Source: Pseudoalteromonas luteoviolacea NCIMB 1944 (GTDB lineage Bacteria; Pseudomonadota; Gammaproteobacteria; Enterobacterales; Alteromonadaceae). Taken from it: a stretch of DNA of 64,000 nucleotides. The position numbers and the translations under genes are program-made. Numbering within the stretch: position 1 is the stretch's first letter; each line of letters opens with the position of its first letter. The DNA lies in contig NZ_AUXS01000056.1 in assembly GCF_001625565.1 (NCBI RefSeq), positions 53,662 through 117,661 on the forward strand. The letters run 5' to 3'. The notes under the pieces were generated by a model. That model did not search any database. It saw only the letters and a program-made list of their open reading frames with translations, and was not told the origin of the DNA. Below, one piece after another: positions 37,866 to 44,957 of this stretch.

Positions 37866-38444
37866 TTACGATCTAGGTATTGCCGCTAAACCTTGCCAGT
37901 CTTCTAGATCTTGGTTTGGTTTTTCTTTTCTAAACTGAGCGTATTGGGCTATACCCATCTGGTCTTCAAGGATGTCGACAATAATTCCTTTTTCTTTCAA
38001 TAACCCTTCATTGCCACAGGCGTTACTCACGTCGCCAACCACCACACGGTTAAATCCACGCATATATAACAAAGTGGCACATACATCACAGGGACTTAAA
38101 CTGGTGTATAGGGTCGTCTGAGAAAAGTCTATTCTGCCAGCATCTCTAATCGCAGAAGTTTCACCATGGTTATATGGATGGGACTCTTGCACGAGAGTAT
38201 TGTGTCCTTTGCCCACAATTTCTTTAGTTTGATTATTGACAATTACTGCGCCAATAGGGCAGCCGCCTTCGTCATAGCTTTTTTTCGCAAGCAACACTGC
38301 GACCCGCATATAATCAGAATCACTAAGCCTTGCAGTAAACTCGTTAGACAATAATGTTGATAAACTCGCTGTTGGCATATGAGCAATGATGTTGAGCGAA
38401 GTATCATTAATTTGGGTATCGTGTGTAAAGAGTGGCGCTATCAT
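37866..38444 (-). CDS. Nucleoside/cytosine deaminase (yeast FCY1-type CDA fold)
   Basis: 192 residues. The zinc site is intact: NHGETSAIRDAG (His plus catalytic Glu) and SLSPCDVCATLLYMRG (two Cys). EGGCPIGAVIVNN and RVVVGDVSN match the fungal cytosine deaminase (Fcy1) pattern, which uses HGE instead of the usual HAE. Cytosine deamination to uracil is thus the best guess, with guanine or another base possible. About 40 N-terminal residues are extra relative to yeast. ATG 38444 is chosen over TTG 38456; GGA is 7 nt upstream. Confidence 0.85.
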   Translation of the reverse strand: MIAPLFTHDTQINDTSLNIIAHMPTASLSTLLSNEFTARLSDSDYMRVAVLLAKKSYDEGGCPIGAVIVNNQTKEIVGKGHNTLVQESHPYNHGETSAIRDAGRIDFSQTTLYTSLSPCDVCATLLYMRGFNRVVVGDVSNACGNEGLLKEKGIIVDILEDQMGIAQYAQFRKEKPNQDLEDWQGLAAIPRS

Positions 38445-38771
38445 GAGTTTATCCAAAAAAATACAATTACAGTACTATATAAAAGATCATTGAGGAGCAA
38501 TTGTGAAGGCTGTGACAATAATACTTAGTACAAATTAGCGATTGTGGTAATGGTGTGTTTCTTTCAAGATAGGCCTTGTTTCCTAAATAATTGAACTCCT
38601 GACCTTTTGCGTCTTCAGATCACATAAGCCGATAAATGATAATAGACTTAAGCAATAGGGAAAAACTCAAATATAAATGTTGAAAAATAAAGAGCATCAA
38701 AATAGTATTGACTTAAAATTAAACAAAAGCACAATAAATCAACACTTTAACAATAAACAAGGAATAGAAAA
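38445..38771. other. AT-rich intergenic region upstream of the GG-leader peptide
   Basis: No gene or RNA recognised in 327 bp. A TTGACT hexamer at 38708-38713 could be a -35 box for the small peptide gene, but the expected -10 is poor. Confidence 0.35.
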
Positions 38772-38924
38772 ATGAAACCTGTATTAAAAAAAGCAAACTT
38801 AAAAAAACTTGTAGTAGCAGATACACATTTAACCCCACAGGACACAAAAAAGATTGCAGGAGGGGCTGAGTTAAAAGGTATCACTTCCATTTTGATTTTC
38901 TGTGATACAGATGTTATTAAATAA
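38772..38924 (+). CDS. 50-residue double-glycine-leader peptide, candidate RiPP/bacteriocin precursor
   Basis: A small gene starting MKPVLKKANLKKLVVADTHL. The first 31 residues end IAGG, a leader of the kind seen on class I lanthipeptide-like natural-product precursors (basic start, KANLKKL motif, then D-x-x-K-IAGG). The 19-residue core that would remain is AELKGITSILIFCDTDVIK, with one Cys and three Ser/Thr, thus able to form a thioether ring or stay unmodified. AAGGAATAG precedes the ATG by 6-8 nt. No LanB/LanC-like or other maturation gene is near. A 7-8 bp hairpin follows at once. Confidence 0.7.
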   Translation: MKPVLKKANLKKLVVADTHLTPQDTKKIAGGAELKGITSILIFCDTDVIK

Positions 38925-38931
38925 ACACTTC

Positions 38932-38949
38932 GGAGGTGGTCCCACCTCC
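38932..38949 (+). terminator. Hairpin after the small peptide gene
   Basis: GGAGGTGG (38932-38939) and CCACCTCC (38942-38949) form a very GC-rich stem 7 nt after the peptide stop. The loop is tight and there is no T-run, so it may protect the short transcript's 3' end or act with another factor. Confidence 0.5.
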
Positions 38950-39144
38950 AATCTCCCCCCGAGAAATAGTGTCATAACATTAATGTCAATTAGGCCTAAC
39001 GCAATGAAAGAATTGGTTAGAGTCAAAGTGATGAATACGACGAGCGAGCTAGGTACGCAATAGCACAACAATAGTAATAAAAACTACCAGGCCAGTGAGT
39101 TTGTTTAAACAGTAATGCCGGATTTGTACACAATAGGAAAAAAC

Positions 39145-39462
39145 ATGACAGTCTATGAAATGTTAGTAGGTTTAGATGTGAAGGACGATATCTTATATAG
39201 TGAATATCGTGAAGCGATGAAACCCATTTTAAGGTCAATGGGTGGAGAGTTCGGATATGACTTCCGTATTGAAGAAGTACTAAAAAGCGAAGTCTCGCAA
39301 AACATCAACCGAGTATTTACTATTCGGTTCCCAAATAAAAACGTCATGACATCATTTTTTGATGCGCCAGAGTATCAAGTCGTAAAGGCTAAATATTTTG
39401 CGCCATCTGTCAGAGATATCACCATTATTCGCGAGTACGAAGTAGTTGAATCAGACGCGTAG
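39145..39462 (+). CDS. Small DUF1330-like protein
   Basis: 105-residue cytosolic protein. The sequence (YEMLVGLDVKDDILYSEYREAMKPILRSMG, in parts) and the ending IIREYEVVE resemble the DUF1330/dimeric alpha-beta barrel group, whose members have no settled function. AGGA lies 7 nt before the ATG at 39145, so this start is preferred to 39115. It follows the peptide gene but a functional link is not shown. Confidence 0.6.
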   Translation: MTVYEMLVGLDVKDDILYSEYREAMKPILRSMGGEFGYDFRIEEVLKSEVSQNINRVFTIRFPNKNVMTSFFDAPEYQVVKAKYFAPSVRDITIIREYEVVESDA

Positions 39463-39584
39463 CAGTGAATGCTTAGCGAGTTTGTTTAATTTAAGGTAAA
39501 GGTGAAAATTGCCCTTTTTTATCAATGAGTTTAATTGTATCTTAGCGTCAATTCTTAATCGTGCTGATTTAAAAAGGAAAAGTG

Positions 39585-40592
39585 ATGAAAAGATTAGTGT
39601 TGTGTATGGATGGGACGTGGAATAAGCCTGCGCAATATGATCGTGGTAAAAGAAAACCAACCAATGTTGTTAAGTTGGCCAGGGGTGTTGAGCAAGTTTG
39701 CCCAAATGGCGTTCATCAAGTTGTGTACTATAGTGAAGGCGTTGGTACACATTGGGGAATGGATAAAATTCTCGGAGGCGGTTTTGGCCTCGGTCTATCG
39801 CAAAATGTACTGCGTGCCTATCAATTTTTGGTTTTAAATTATCAGCCAGGAGATGAGATTTATGGCTTTGGTTTTAGCCGAGGGGCTTATACTATTCGAA
39901 GTGTGATTGGGCTTATCAATAAAATAGGGCTGTTGCCCAAAGATCACGCTTTTTATATGCCAGAGGCTTACAGGCTCTACCGTAATAGGGCATCCGACAC
40001 AGAAGTTGATGCATTCAAAACAGAGCACAAGTGTACAGACGTATCGATTAAGTTCGTAGGTGTTTGGGATACAGTTGGCGCGCTAGGTTTGCCATTTGAC
40101 TTTGATTTAATTAATCGTCGCTATCAATTTCATGATGTCAGTCTAACAGACAACATTGAACATGCTTATCACGCTTTGGCAATTGATGAAAAGCGTGGGC
40201 CTTTTAAGCCGGCAATTTGGACATTACCAGAAGGTTCAACTCAAACTCTTGAGCAAAAATGGTTTGCAGGTAGTCACAGTAATGTAGGCGGTGGGTACTC
40301 TCAAGATGGGCTTGCAAACATCTCACTGCATTGGATTAAAGAGAGAGCGACTGAGCATGGCTTAGTCTTTAATGAACGATTTTTATCTTACTATCGACCC
40401 TATCATTTAGATGAATATAGAGATTCGATGAGCTGGGTGTATAAAATTACAGAAAAAATACGCAAATTGGGTGTAGGACAGCGTACCAATGAGTCACTGC
40501 ACGACAGTGTATATCGGCGCATTTCAGAAAGCGAATGCTACCAGCCGGTGAATGCAATTGAATTTATGGAGAAGGTAAATAATCCCAGCTAA
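39585..40592 (+). CDS. DUF2235 alpha/beta hydrolase (T6SS Tle-like phospholipase family)
   Basis: 335 residues. The start RLVLCMDGTWNKP and the nucleophile motif YGFGFSRGAYTIRSV (Gly-x-Ser-x-Gly) identify DUF2235. Later FAGSHSNVGGGY carries the probable Asp or His partner. Some DUF2235 members are type VI secretion phospholipase effectors, yet this one has no T6SS gene beside it and no signal peptide. ATG 39585 is preferred to GTG 39582, with AAGGA upstream. It could be a housekeeping cytosolic hydrolase. Confidence 0.88.
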   Translation: MKRLVLCMDGTWNKPAQYDRGKRKPTNVVKLARGVEQVCPNGVHQVVYYSEGVGTHWGMDKILGGGFGLGLSQNVLRAYQFLVLNYQPGDEIYGFGFSRGAYTIRSVIGLINKIGLLPKDHAFYMPEAYRLYRNRASDTEVDAFKTEHKCTDVSIKFVGVWDTVGALGLPFDFDLINRRYQFHDVSLTDNIEHAYHALAIDEKRGPFKPAIWTLPEGSTQTLEQKWFAGSHSNVGGGYSQDGLANISLHWIKERATEHGLVFNERFLSYYRPYHLDEYRDSMSWVYKITEKIRKLGVGQRTNESLHDSVYRRISESECYQPVNAIEFMEKVNNPS

Positions 40593-40975
40593 CTGCCATA
40601 TATTTCGTACTCAAACATATCATGAAATTTGATAAATATTAAATAGATACTCCTTGCATATGTATGGGGTATCTAATAATAAACTCGCGTTTATCGCCAG
40701 CAATATATTTTTATTCTGCCAGTTAACATCATAATCACGAGTCACTTCACACCTATAATTTTCAGGCAATACCAAAATTTTATTGGGTAAACCTCAGTTA
40801 TTGCAATTTGAGTTATATTGTTTTTTTTGCAATGAAACTAATTTAAAAAACATTTGAATATTGTATAAAATATATTTACTTGGTTTGAGTGTTTTGTTAT
40901 TTTTGTTTTCCCGATTTTGGGATGAATTTATTAGCATAGTTAAACATGCTACTTATTGTGTATTTAAGGAAAATT
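40593..40975. other. AT-rich intergenic region before the secreted DM9-like gene
   Basis: 383 bp with no ORF, RNA or repeat that I can support; presumably holds the promoter of the downstream gene. Confidence 0.4.
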
Positions 40976-41245
40976 ATGACAACTAAGTACTTGGCAGGTG
41001 TTGCCTCTATTTTATTCACTGTTAGCGTGCAAGCAGCAACAATGGGCAATTACGTACCTTTTAGCCAGCAAGATTATATTAATAATGGTTACAACGGCCC
41101 TGGTGTAAAAGCGCCATTAAATGGTAATCAATTTGACCCTATGGTTTGTATTGATGGCAGACGTGTTCCGGGTGTAGTAAGTGCAGATGGCAACTGCTAT
41201 GTAGAATACAAAAAAATTGGCGTAACAGTGATTATTCAATTCTAA
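40976..41245 (+). CDS. Secreted DM9-like (DUF3421-type) protein, N-terminal piece of a frameshifted gene
   Basis: 89 residues, starting with a clear signal peptide (TTKYLAGVASILFTVSVQAA). The mature part ends with a DM9-like half repeat, PMVCIDGRRVPGVVSADGNC, followed by YVEYKKIG. In the next frame the sequence continues as NWRNSDYSILMAPSGG and joins the downstream ORF. An added A in the run of seven A (41210-41216) would fuse the two into one 181-residue secreted protein. ATG 40976 has AAGGA 6-7 nt upstream and starts the signal peptide, so it is preferred to 40946. The family call is by pattern only. Confidence 0.6.
   Translation: MTTKYLAGVASILFTVSVQAATMGNYVPFSQQDYINNGYNGPGVKAPLNGNQFDPMVCIDGRRVPGVVSADGNCYVEYKKIGVTVIIQF
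41210..41216 (+). other. A7 run at the frameshift in the DM9-like gene
   Basis: TAC AAA AAA ATT in the upstream frame. One more A would give TAC AAA AAA AAT TGG and join both ORFs. Homopolymer runs of this size are prone to sequencing error and to slippage. Confidence 0.65.
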
Positions 41246-41520
41246 TGGCGCCTAGCGGTGGCTATACATGGAAAAGAATAGGCCGAGGTTACAACTTAAC
41301 AGGTAAAGAAATCACTGGTGGAGCGCGCGACTCTGGTGAGTATTCTTATCACTGTATGGCAGAAAAGTTTATTAACGGTTATGGTAAAATCAAAGTAGTT
41401 GGTAAATATATCCCTAATCAGGATCGTTGTTATTTGACAACTGGTGAAAGGGAAGGAGACAGAACTCATATTGATATTGACTACTGGCGTTCACCTGCTT
41501 GGATACTTGTGGCAAACTAA
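41245..41520 (+). CDS. DM9-like protein, C-terminal piece of a frameshifted gene
   Basis: 91 residues from an ATG that overlaps the upstream stop (TAATG), but there is no ribosome site or signal peptide of its own. It reads GYNLTGKEITGGARDSGEY, then MAEKFINGYGKIKVV and NQDRCYLTTGERE, the ordered elements of a DM9/DUF3421 repeat, and ends DYWRSPAWILVAN. The frame is open upstream of its ATG back through DYSILM, the usual end of the previous repeat, supporting a single broken gene over two separate genes. DM9 proteins in animals bind mannose; bacterial roles are unknown. Confidence 0.6.
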   Translation: MAPSGGYTWKRIGRGYNLTGKEITGGARDSGEYSYHCMAEKFINGYGKIKVVGKYIPNQDRCYLTTGEREGDRTHIDIDYWRSPAWILVAN

Positions 41521-41530
41521 CATATTTTCT

Positions 41531-41560
41531 AAGCAAAGCTATCTCAGCTTTGCTTTTTTA
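41531..41560 (+). terminator. Rho-independent terminator after the DM9-like gene
   Basis: AAGCAAAGCT-ATCTC-AGCTTTGCTTTTTT; stem of 9-10 bp with a six-T run, 10 nt after the stop. Confidence 0.9.
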
Positions 41561-41771
41561 CTTTCCTGCTCAAAGGTGAGTACTCATTTTTTAACTTCGA
41601 AACTGTGATTTTTTATAATGTATGTTTTTTGATTTGAAAATGTATTGAGTGGGGAGAGTTCGAATTTATGTGTGTTAACTCCAATAAGCTTGCTCTGCAC
41701 TTTTCAGAGAAAACACACAACTAAAAGATAAAATTAATAAAGGGGGTTTTAGTGTTTGGCTTGAAGCGCCC

Positions 41772-42569
41772 TTATTGTTCAGTCTCTTTTAGTACGTCAA
41801 GTAAGAGTAAATAAGTCTTCTCAAACGCTTCTTTCTCATTCGGGAATTGCTCCATTGTGTCTTTGTATAGACTCGCCGCAGCTTGATATTCTCGAAGTTG
41901 AATATAACATTGGCCCATATAGTAGCGAGCAGTAACATTACTAGGATTAATCGATAGAGAGTGATCAAAGTATTTGAGAGCTTCTTGACAGTCGCCAGTA
42001 TCCATATAAATGAAGGCAATGTTATCAATGGCTTCATAAAACATTGGAAATATATTTAGCGCTTCAAGGTATAAAGATATTGCGTCATTAAACTTTTTTT
42101 GCTCACTAAGCGAATATGCTTCTTTATATTTTGTATTTGCTAAAGCGATCAGCTCTTCAACAGTTTGCCCGGTAACATGTGCATATTTTTGGAAGTTACT
42201 GTGTTTTAAGTATTCATGGAAGTAGCCGAGCTCGCTTTTTTTCACTGGTTTATTTCCTATTAATTCCCAGTCTTCGGCTAGCGCTTCAGTTGATAAAGGC
42301 GTGTGGCCCACTAAAACCCCGAGTTGTTCGACACTTGATTCGGTAGGCTTTTTTTCAGAATGTTGAAAAAAAGTTACATGCAATGTTGTGTCATCAGGGT
42401 TGTCACTATCAACATTGATTATTTTCAATGTTTCCCATTTATCTTTTTGTTTTACATAAAAATCCCCTTCTTTGTACTGGGTACTCTTCGGTGTCTCGTG
42501 CGCTTCAACGGTGTATACGCACAGTAAGGAGCTAAACAGACAAATGAGCGAGGTAAAAATTTTAGGCAT
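41772..42569 (-). CDS. Exported TPR protein
   Basis: 265 residues with a signal peptide (about 1-24, cleaved near VEAHE). After a unique N-terminal domain (about 30-140), three TPR units follow, such as PMFYEAIDNIAFIYMDTGDC and PSNVTARYYMGQCYIQLREY. TPRs mediate protein contacts. RBS AGGAAA precedes the ATG. It diverges from the MacA-like adaptor gene; the 378 bp between them hold a sigma-54-type promoter for the other direction. Confidence 0.8.
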   Translation of the reverse strand: MPKIFTSLICLFSSLLCVYTVEAHETPKSTQYKEGDFYVKQKDKWETLKIINVDSDNPDDTTLHVTFFQHSEKKPTESSVEQLGVLVGHTPLSTEALAEDWELIGNKPVKKSELGYFHEYLKHSNFQKYAHVTGQTVEELIALANTKYKEAYSLSEQKKFNDAISLYLEALNIFPMFYEAIDNIAFIYMDTGDCQEALKYFDHSLSINPSNVTARYYMGQCYIQLREYQAAASLYKDTMEQFPNEKEAFEKTYLLLLDVLKETEQ

Positions 42570-42830
42570 CGGTTTCCTACTAGGTTAGCATCAAATCTTG
42601 GTAGGTCGTATGGCAGTGAAAACTGCATTATTGGACCACCCATAAAAAAACAGGGCGCAATGCTAGACTAGCTTGCAGTATAAATAAAGAAACTTTTTGG
42701 TAAGCCTACTAAGAGTTTGTTTTCTCGCTACGCATGTGCAATAAGCCATGAGTAATTGAATTACGCTTTTGAAGTGCTGACCTTTCAATAGGGAGCGGTA
42801 ACAAGCCAGCCATCCCAAAATTGAAACTAT

Positions 42831-42848
42831 CTTCCCAAAAATGGGAAG
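42831..42848. promoter_or_regulatory. Palindromic enhancer candidate for the NtrC-type activator
   Basis: CTTCCCA-AAAA-TGGGAAG, a perfect 7-bp-arm palindrome about 52 bp before the sigma-54-type box. A dyad at this distance is usual for the upstream activating sequence of bacterial enhancer-binding proteins. Another half-like CATCCCA lies about 10 bp further upstream (42821-42827). Confidence 0.55.
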
Positions 42849-42899
42849 AGATCTTAGCTATGAAATTAAAAATATTAAATTAAATCAGTAGTTTAATAT

Positions 42900-42914
42900 T
42901 GGCATGTAATTCGC
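42900..42914 (+). promoter_or_regulatory. Sigma-54 (RpoN) promoter of the MacAB-like operon
   Basis: TGGCATGTAATTCGC, compared with consensus TGGCAC-N5-TTGC. The GG and GC doublets are exactly 10 bp apart (42901-42902 and 42913-42914). It lies 34 bp before the adaptor start, and the operon encodes a sigma-54 activator, which supports it. The -12 element is off consensus at one position. Confidence 0.65.
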
Positions 42915-42941
42915 CTTAGTGTTTTAAAACAAACACTAAGG
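42914..42941. repeat. Perfect inverted repeat at the transcript start of the MacAB-like operon
   Basis: CCTTAGTGTTT (42914-42924) and AAACACTAAGG (42931-42941), 11-bp arms with a 6-nt centre. The right arm contains AAGG, the likely ribosome site of the gene at 42948. It could be an operator, or in a longer transcript a hairpin that hides the ribosome site. Confidence 0.6.
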
Positions 42942-42947
42942 TCAAAT

Positions 42948-44201
42948 ATGGATATAAAAGCATCCCTTGCTAAAAATAAACAGCGAAAATTTCCGGTTAA
43001 ATCGCTAGTTTTCGGTGTCACCAGCTGCGCATTCCTGTTCGGTGTCGCATTTATGGATGTGAAGAACGAAGAGGTAGATGCTCCGAGTCTGGTTTTTGCG
43101 CAAGTTCAAAGCGGGCAGCTGAGCTTAGCGGTTTCAGGGTACGGTCAATTGCGCTCTAAGCAAAGTCGCTTTATAACAGCAAGTCATCGCTCTCAAGTAG
43201 AAGAAATTTTCCATTTACCCGGCAGTCGTGTCAGTCATGATACCGTTATTATGCGCCTTTCTAATCCAGATTTGTTGCAAACCCTCAATCGTAGCCGCCT
43301 TGCACTAGCGAGACAAAAAGCCAGTTTTGAAGCGCTCAAGCTCAGTCAACATAGTGCGCTGCTGACCCAAAGAGGACAGCTGACTTTGCTAAAAAGTGAG
43401 CTGGCCAATGCACAGATCAGAGAAGAAGCTGAAGCAAAATTGATTGCCAAGGGAATAGTATCGGCCCTTGATCATAAGCGCTCACAACTAGAAGTAAATC
43501 AGCTTACTGAGCGCGTCAAGCTTGCACAATTACAGCTGCAACAAACCAAAGCCCTTCACACTCAGCGCTTGCAGATTGAACAAGAGTTAATGAGAGAAGT
43601 GGAGTTAAGTTACCAAGCTGCGGATGCCGACGTTCGCAATTTACAAGTTAAAGCCGGAATAGAAGGTATGCTCCAAGAGGTGAATATTGAACAGGGCCAA
43701 TCGGTACAAGTTGGTGCGCCTTTGGCTTTAGTCGGCAGTGAGATGTCGTTATTGGCTGACCTACAAGTGCCAGAAAAACAAGCTAGTAGGGTACAGGTCG
43801 GTCAGCTTGGCATTATCAACACCTTCAGTGGAGAAGTTCAAGCACGTGTTAATCGCATAGACCCAGTTGTTAGAGATGGGCGAATTGCAATTGAGCTTGA
43901 GCTAACAGGTACTTTGCCTGACAACGCTCGACCTGAACTGTCAATTGAAGGACGAATCATTACAGAAACAAAGGCTAGCGCGTTATCTCTGCAAAGGCCT
44001 AGCTACATAGCGGAACAAAGTACTGCAGCTTTGTACGTTCTCAATGAAGAAACAAATCAACTAGTTAAAACCCCAATAGAGTTTGGTACACTCGCCGGTA
44101 ACGCCATCGAAATTCGAACTGGTGTAAAGGCCGGCGAGCAAGTTGTGATCTCGGACATGTCCGATTTTAAACATCTCGAAGAAATAAAAATAACTCAATA
44201 A
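42948..44201 (+). CDS. HlyD/MacA-like periplasmic adaptor of an ABC efflux system
   Basis: 417 residues. A single N-terminal membrane anchor (about 18-37), then lipoyl halves (LAVSGYGQLRSKQSRFITAS and EGMLQEVNIEQGQSVQVG) flanking a long coiled coil (about 105-220), then barrel domains and a membrane-proximal domain. It is the membrane-fusion partner of the ABC pair downstream (18 bp to the ATPase). A sigma-54-type promoter and an 11-bp inverted repeat precede it. Such tripartite MacAB systems expel macrolides, peptides or signals; the cargo here is unknown. Confidence 0.88.
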   Translation: MDIKASLAKNKQRKFPVKSLVFGVTSCAFLFGVAFMDVKNEEVDAPSLVFAQVQSGQLSLAVSGYGQLRSKQSRFITASHRSQVEEIFHLPGSRVSHDTVIMRLSNPDLLQTLNRSRLALARQKASFEALKLSQHSALLTQRGQLTLLKSELANAQIREEAEAKLIAKGIVSALDHKRSQLEVNQLTERVKLAQLQLQQTKALHTQRLQIEQELMREVELSYQAADADVRNLQVKAGIEGMLQEVNIEQGQSVQVGAPLALVGSEMSLLADLQVPEKQASRVQVGQLGIINTFSGEVQARVNRIDPVVRDGRIAIELELTGTLPDNARPELSIEGRIITETKASALSLQRPSYIAEQSTAALYVLNEETNQLVKTPIEFGTLAGNAIEIRTGVKAGEQVVISDMSDFKHLEEIKITQ

Positions 44202-44219
44202 ATTCAAAAGGACGCAATT

Positions 44220-44957
44220 ATGGCTAATACACCAGTTATCGAGCTAACAGACGTTTCAAAAGTTTACGTCAGTGAAAACGTTGAAACACACGCACTTACT
44301 AACATCAATTTAAGTATTTACAAAGGGGACTATGTTGCAATAAGTGGGCCCTCAGGTTGTGGAAAATCTACCCTGTTAAGTTTAATGGGCCTGTTGGACG
44401 ATATCAGTTCGGGCTCTTATAAAATTGAAGGGGTGGATACTCAGAGTTTGGATGCCGACACCCTTGCAGAGCTGAGAAACTTACATATAGGCTTTATTTT
44501 TCAATCGTTTAATTTAATTGATGAGCTGTCTGTCTTTGACAATGTGGCATTGCCTCTTATTTATCGAGAACAGCCCTTGAGCCAATCAGAAATAACACAG
44601 CGCGTCAATCACGCTTTGTCTCAAGTCGAAATAGATCACCGGGCCAATCATAAGCCCAATCAACTCTCAGGTGGTCAGCAGCAACGTGTTGCAATAGCAA
44701 GGGCATTGGCCGGAGAACCTAGTATCCTCTTAGTTGATGAACCCACGGGAAACTTGGACTCTAAAAATGGTGATGCGGTGATGGCAATACTCGATACGCT
44801 GAATGAGCAAGGCACTACTATTTGCATGGTAACGCACGATCCGCGTTACGCGGGTTACGCGAAACAGCAGGTTAAGTTGTTAGATGGATCGGTGTTGCAC
44901 ACTAAGTCTGAAATAAACCACAGTGATAATGCGCCAGCAAAGAGGGAAATAGCATGA
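44220..44957 (+). CDS. MacB/LolD-type ABC ATPase
   Basis: 245 residues. Walker A SGPSGCGKST, the MacB/LolD family phrase GFIFQSFNLIDELSVFDNVALPL, signature LSGGQQQRVAIARALAG and Walker B ILLVDEPTGNLDS are all present. It pairs with the FtsX-type permease downstream (ATGA overlap at 44954). RBS AAGGA is 7-8 nt before the ATG. As in MacB relatives, ATP use drives the periplasmic domain of the permease (mechanotransmission) rather than classic transport. Confidence 0.93.
   Translation: MANTPVIELTDVSKVYVSENVETHALTNINLSIYKGDYVAISGPSGCGKSTLLSLMGLLDDISSGSYKIEGVDTQSLDADTLAELRNLHIGFIFQSFNLIDELSVFDNVALPLIYREQPLSQSEITQRVNHALSQVEIDHRANHKPNQLSGGQQQRVAIARALAGEPSILLVDEPTGNLDSKNGDAVMAILDTLNEQGTTICMVTHDPRYAGYAKQQVKLLDGSVLHTKSEINHSDNAPAKREIA

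Noticed and set aside
39585..40592. Type VI secretion effector
   Set aside because: DUF2235 is shared with Tle effectors, but no VgrG, PAAR, Hcp or immunity gene lies nearby, so calling it an effector would be unsupported.
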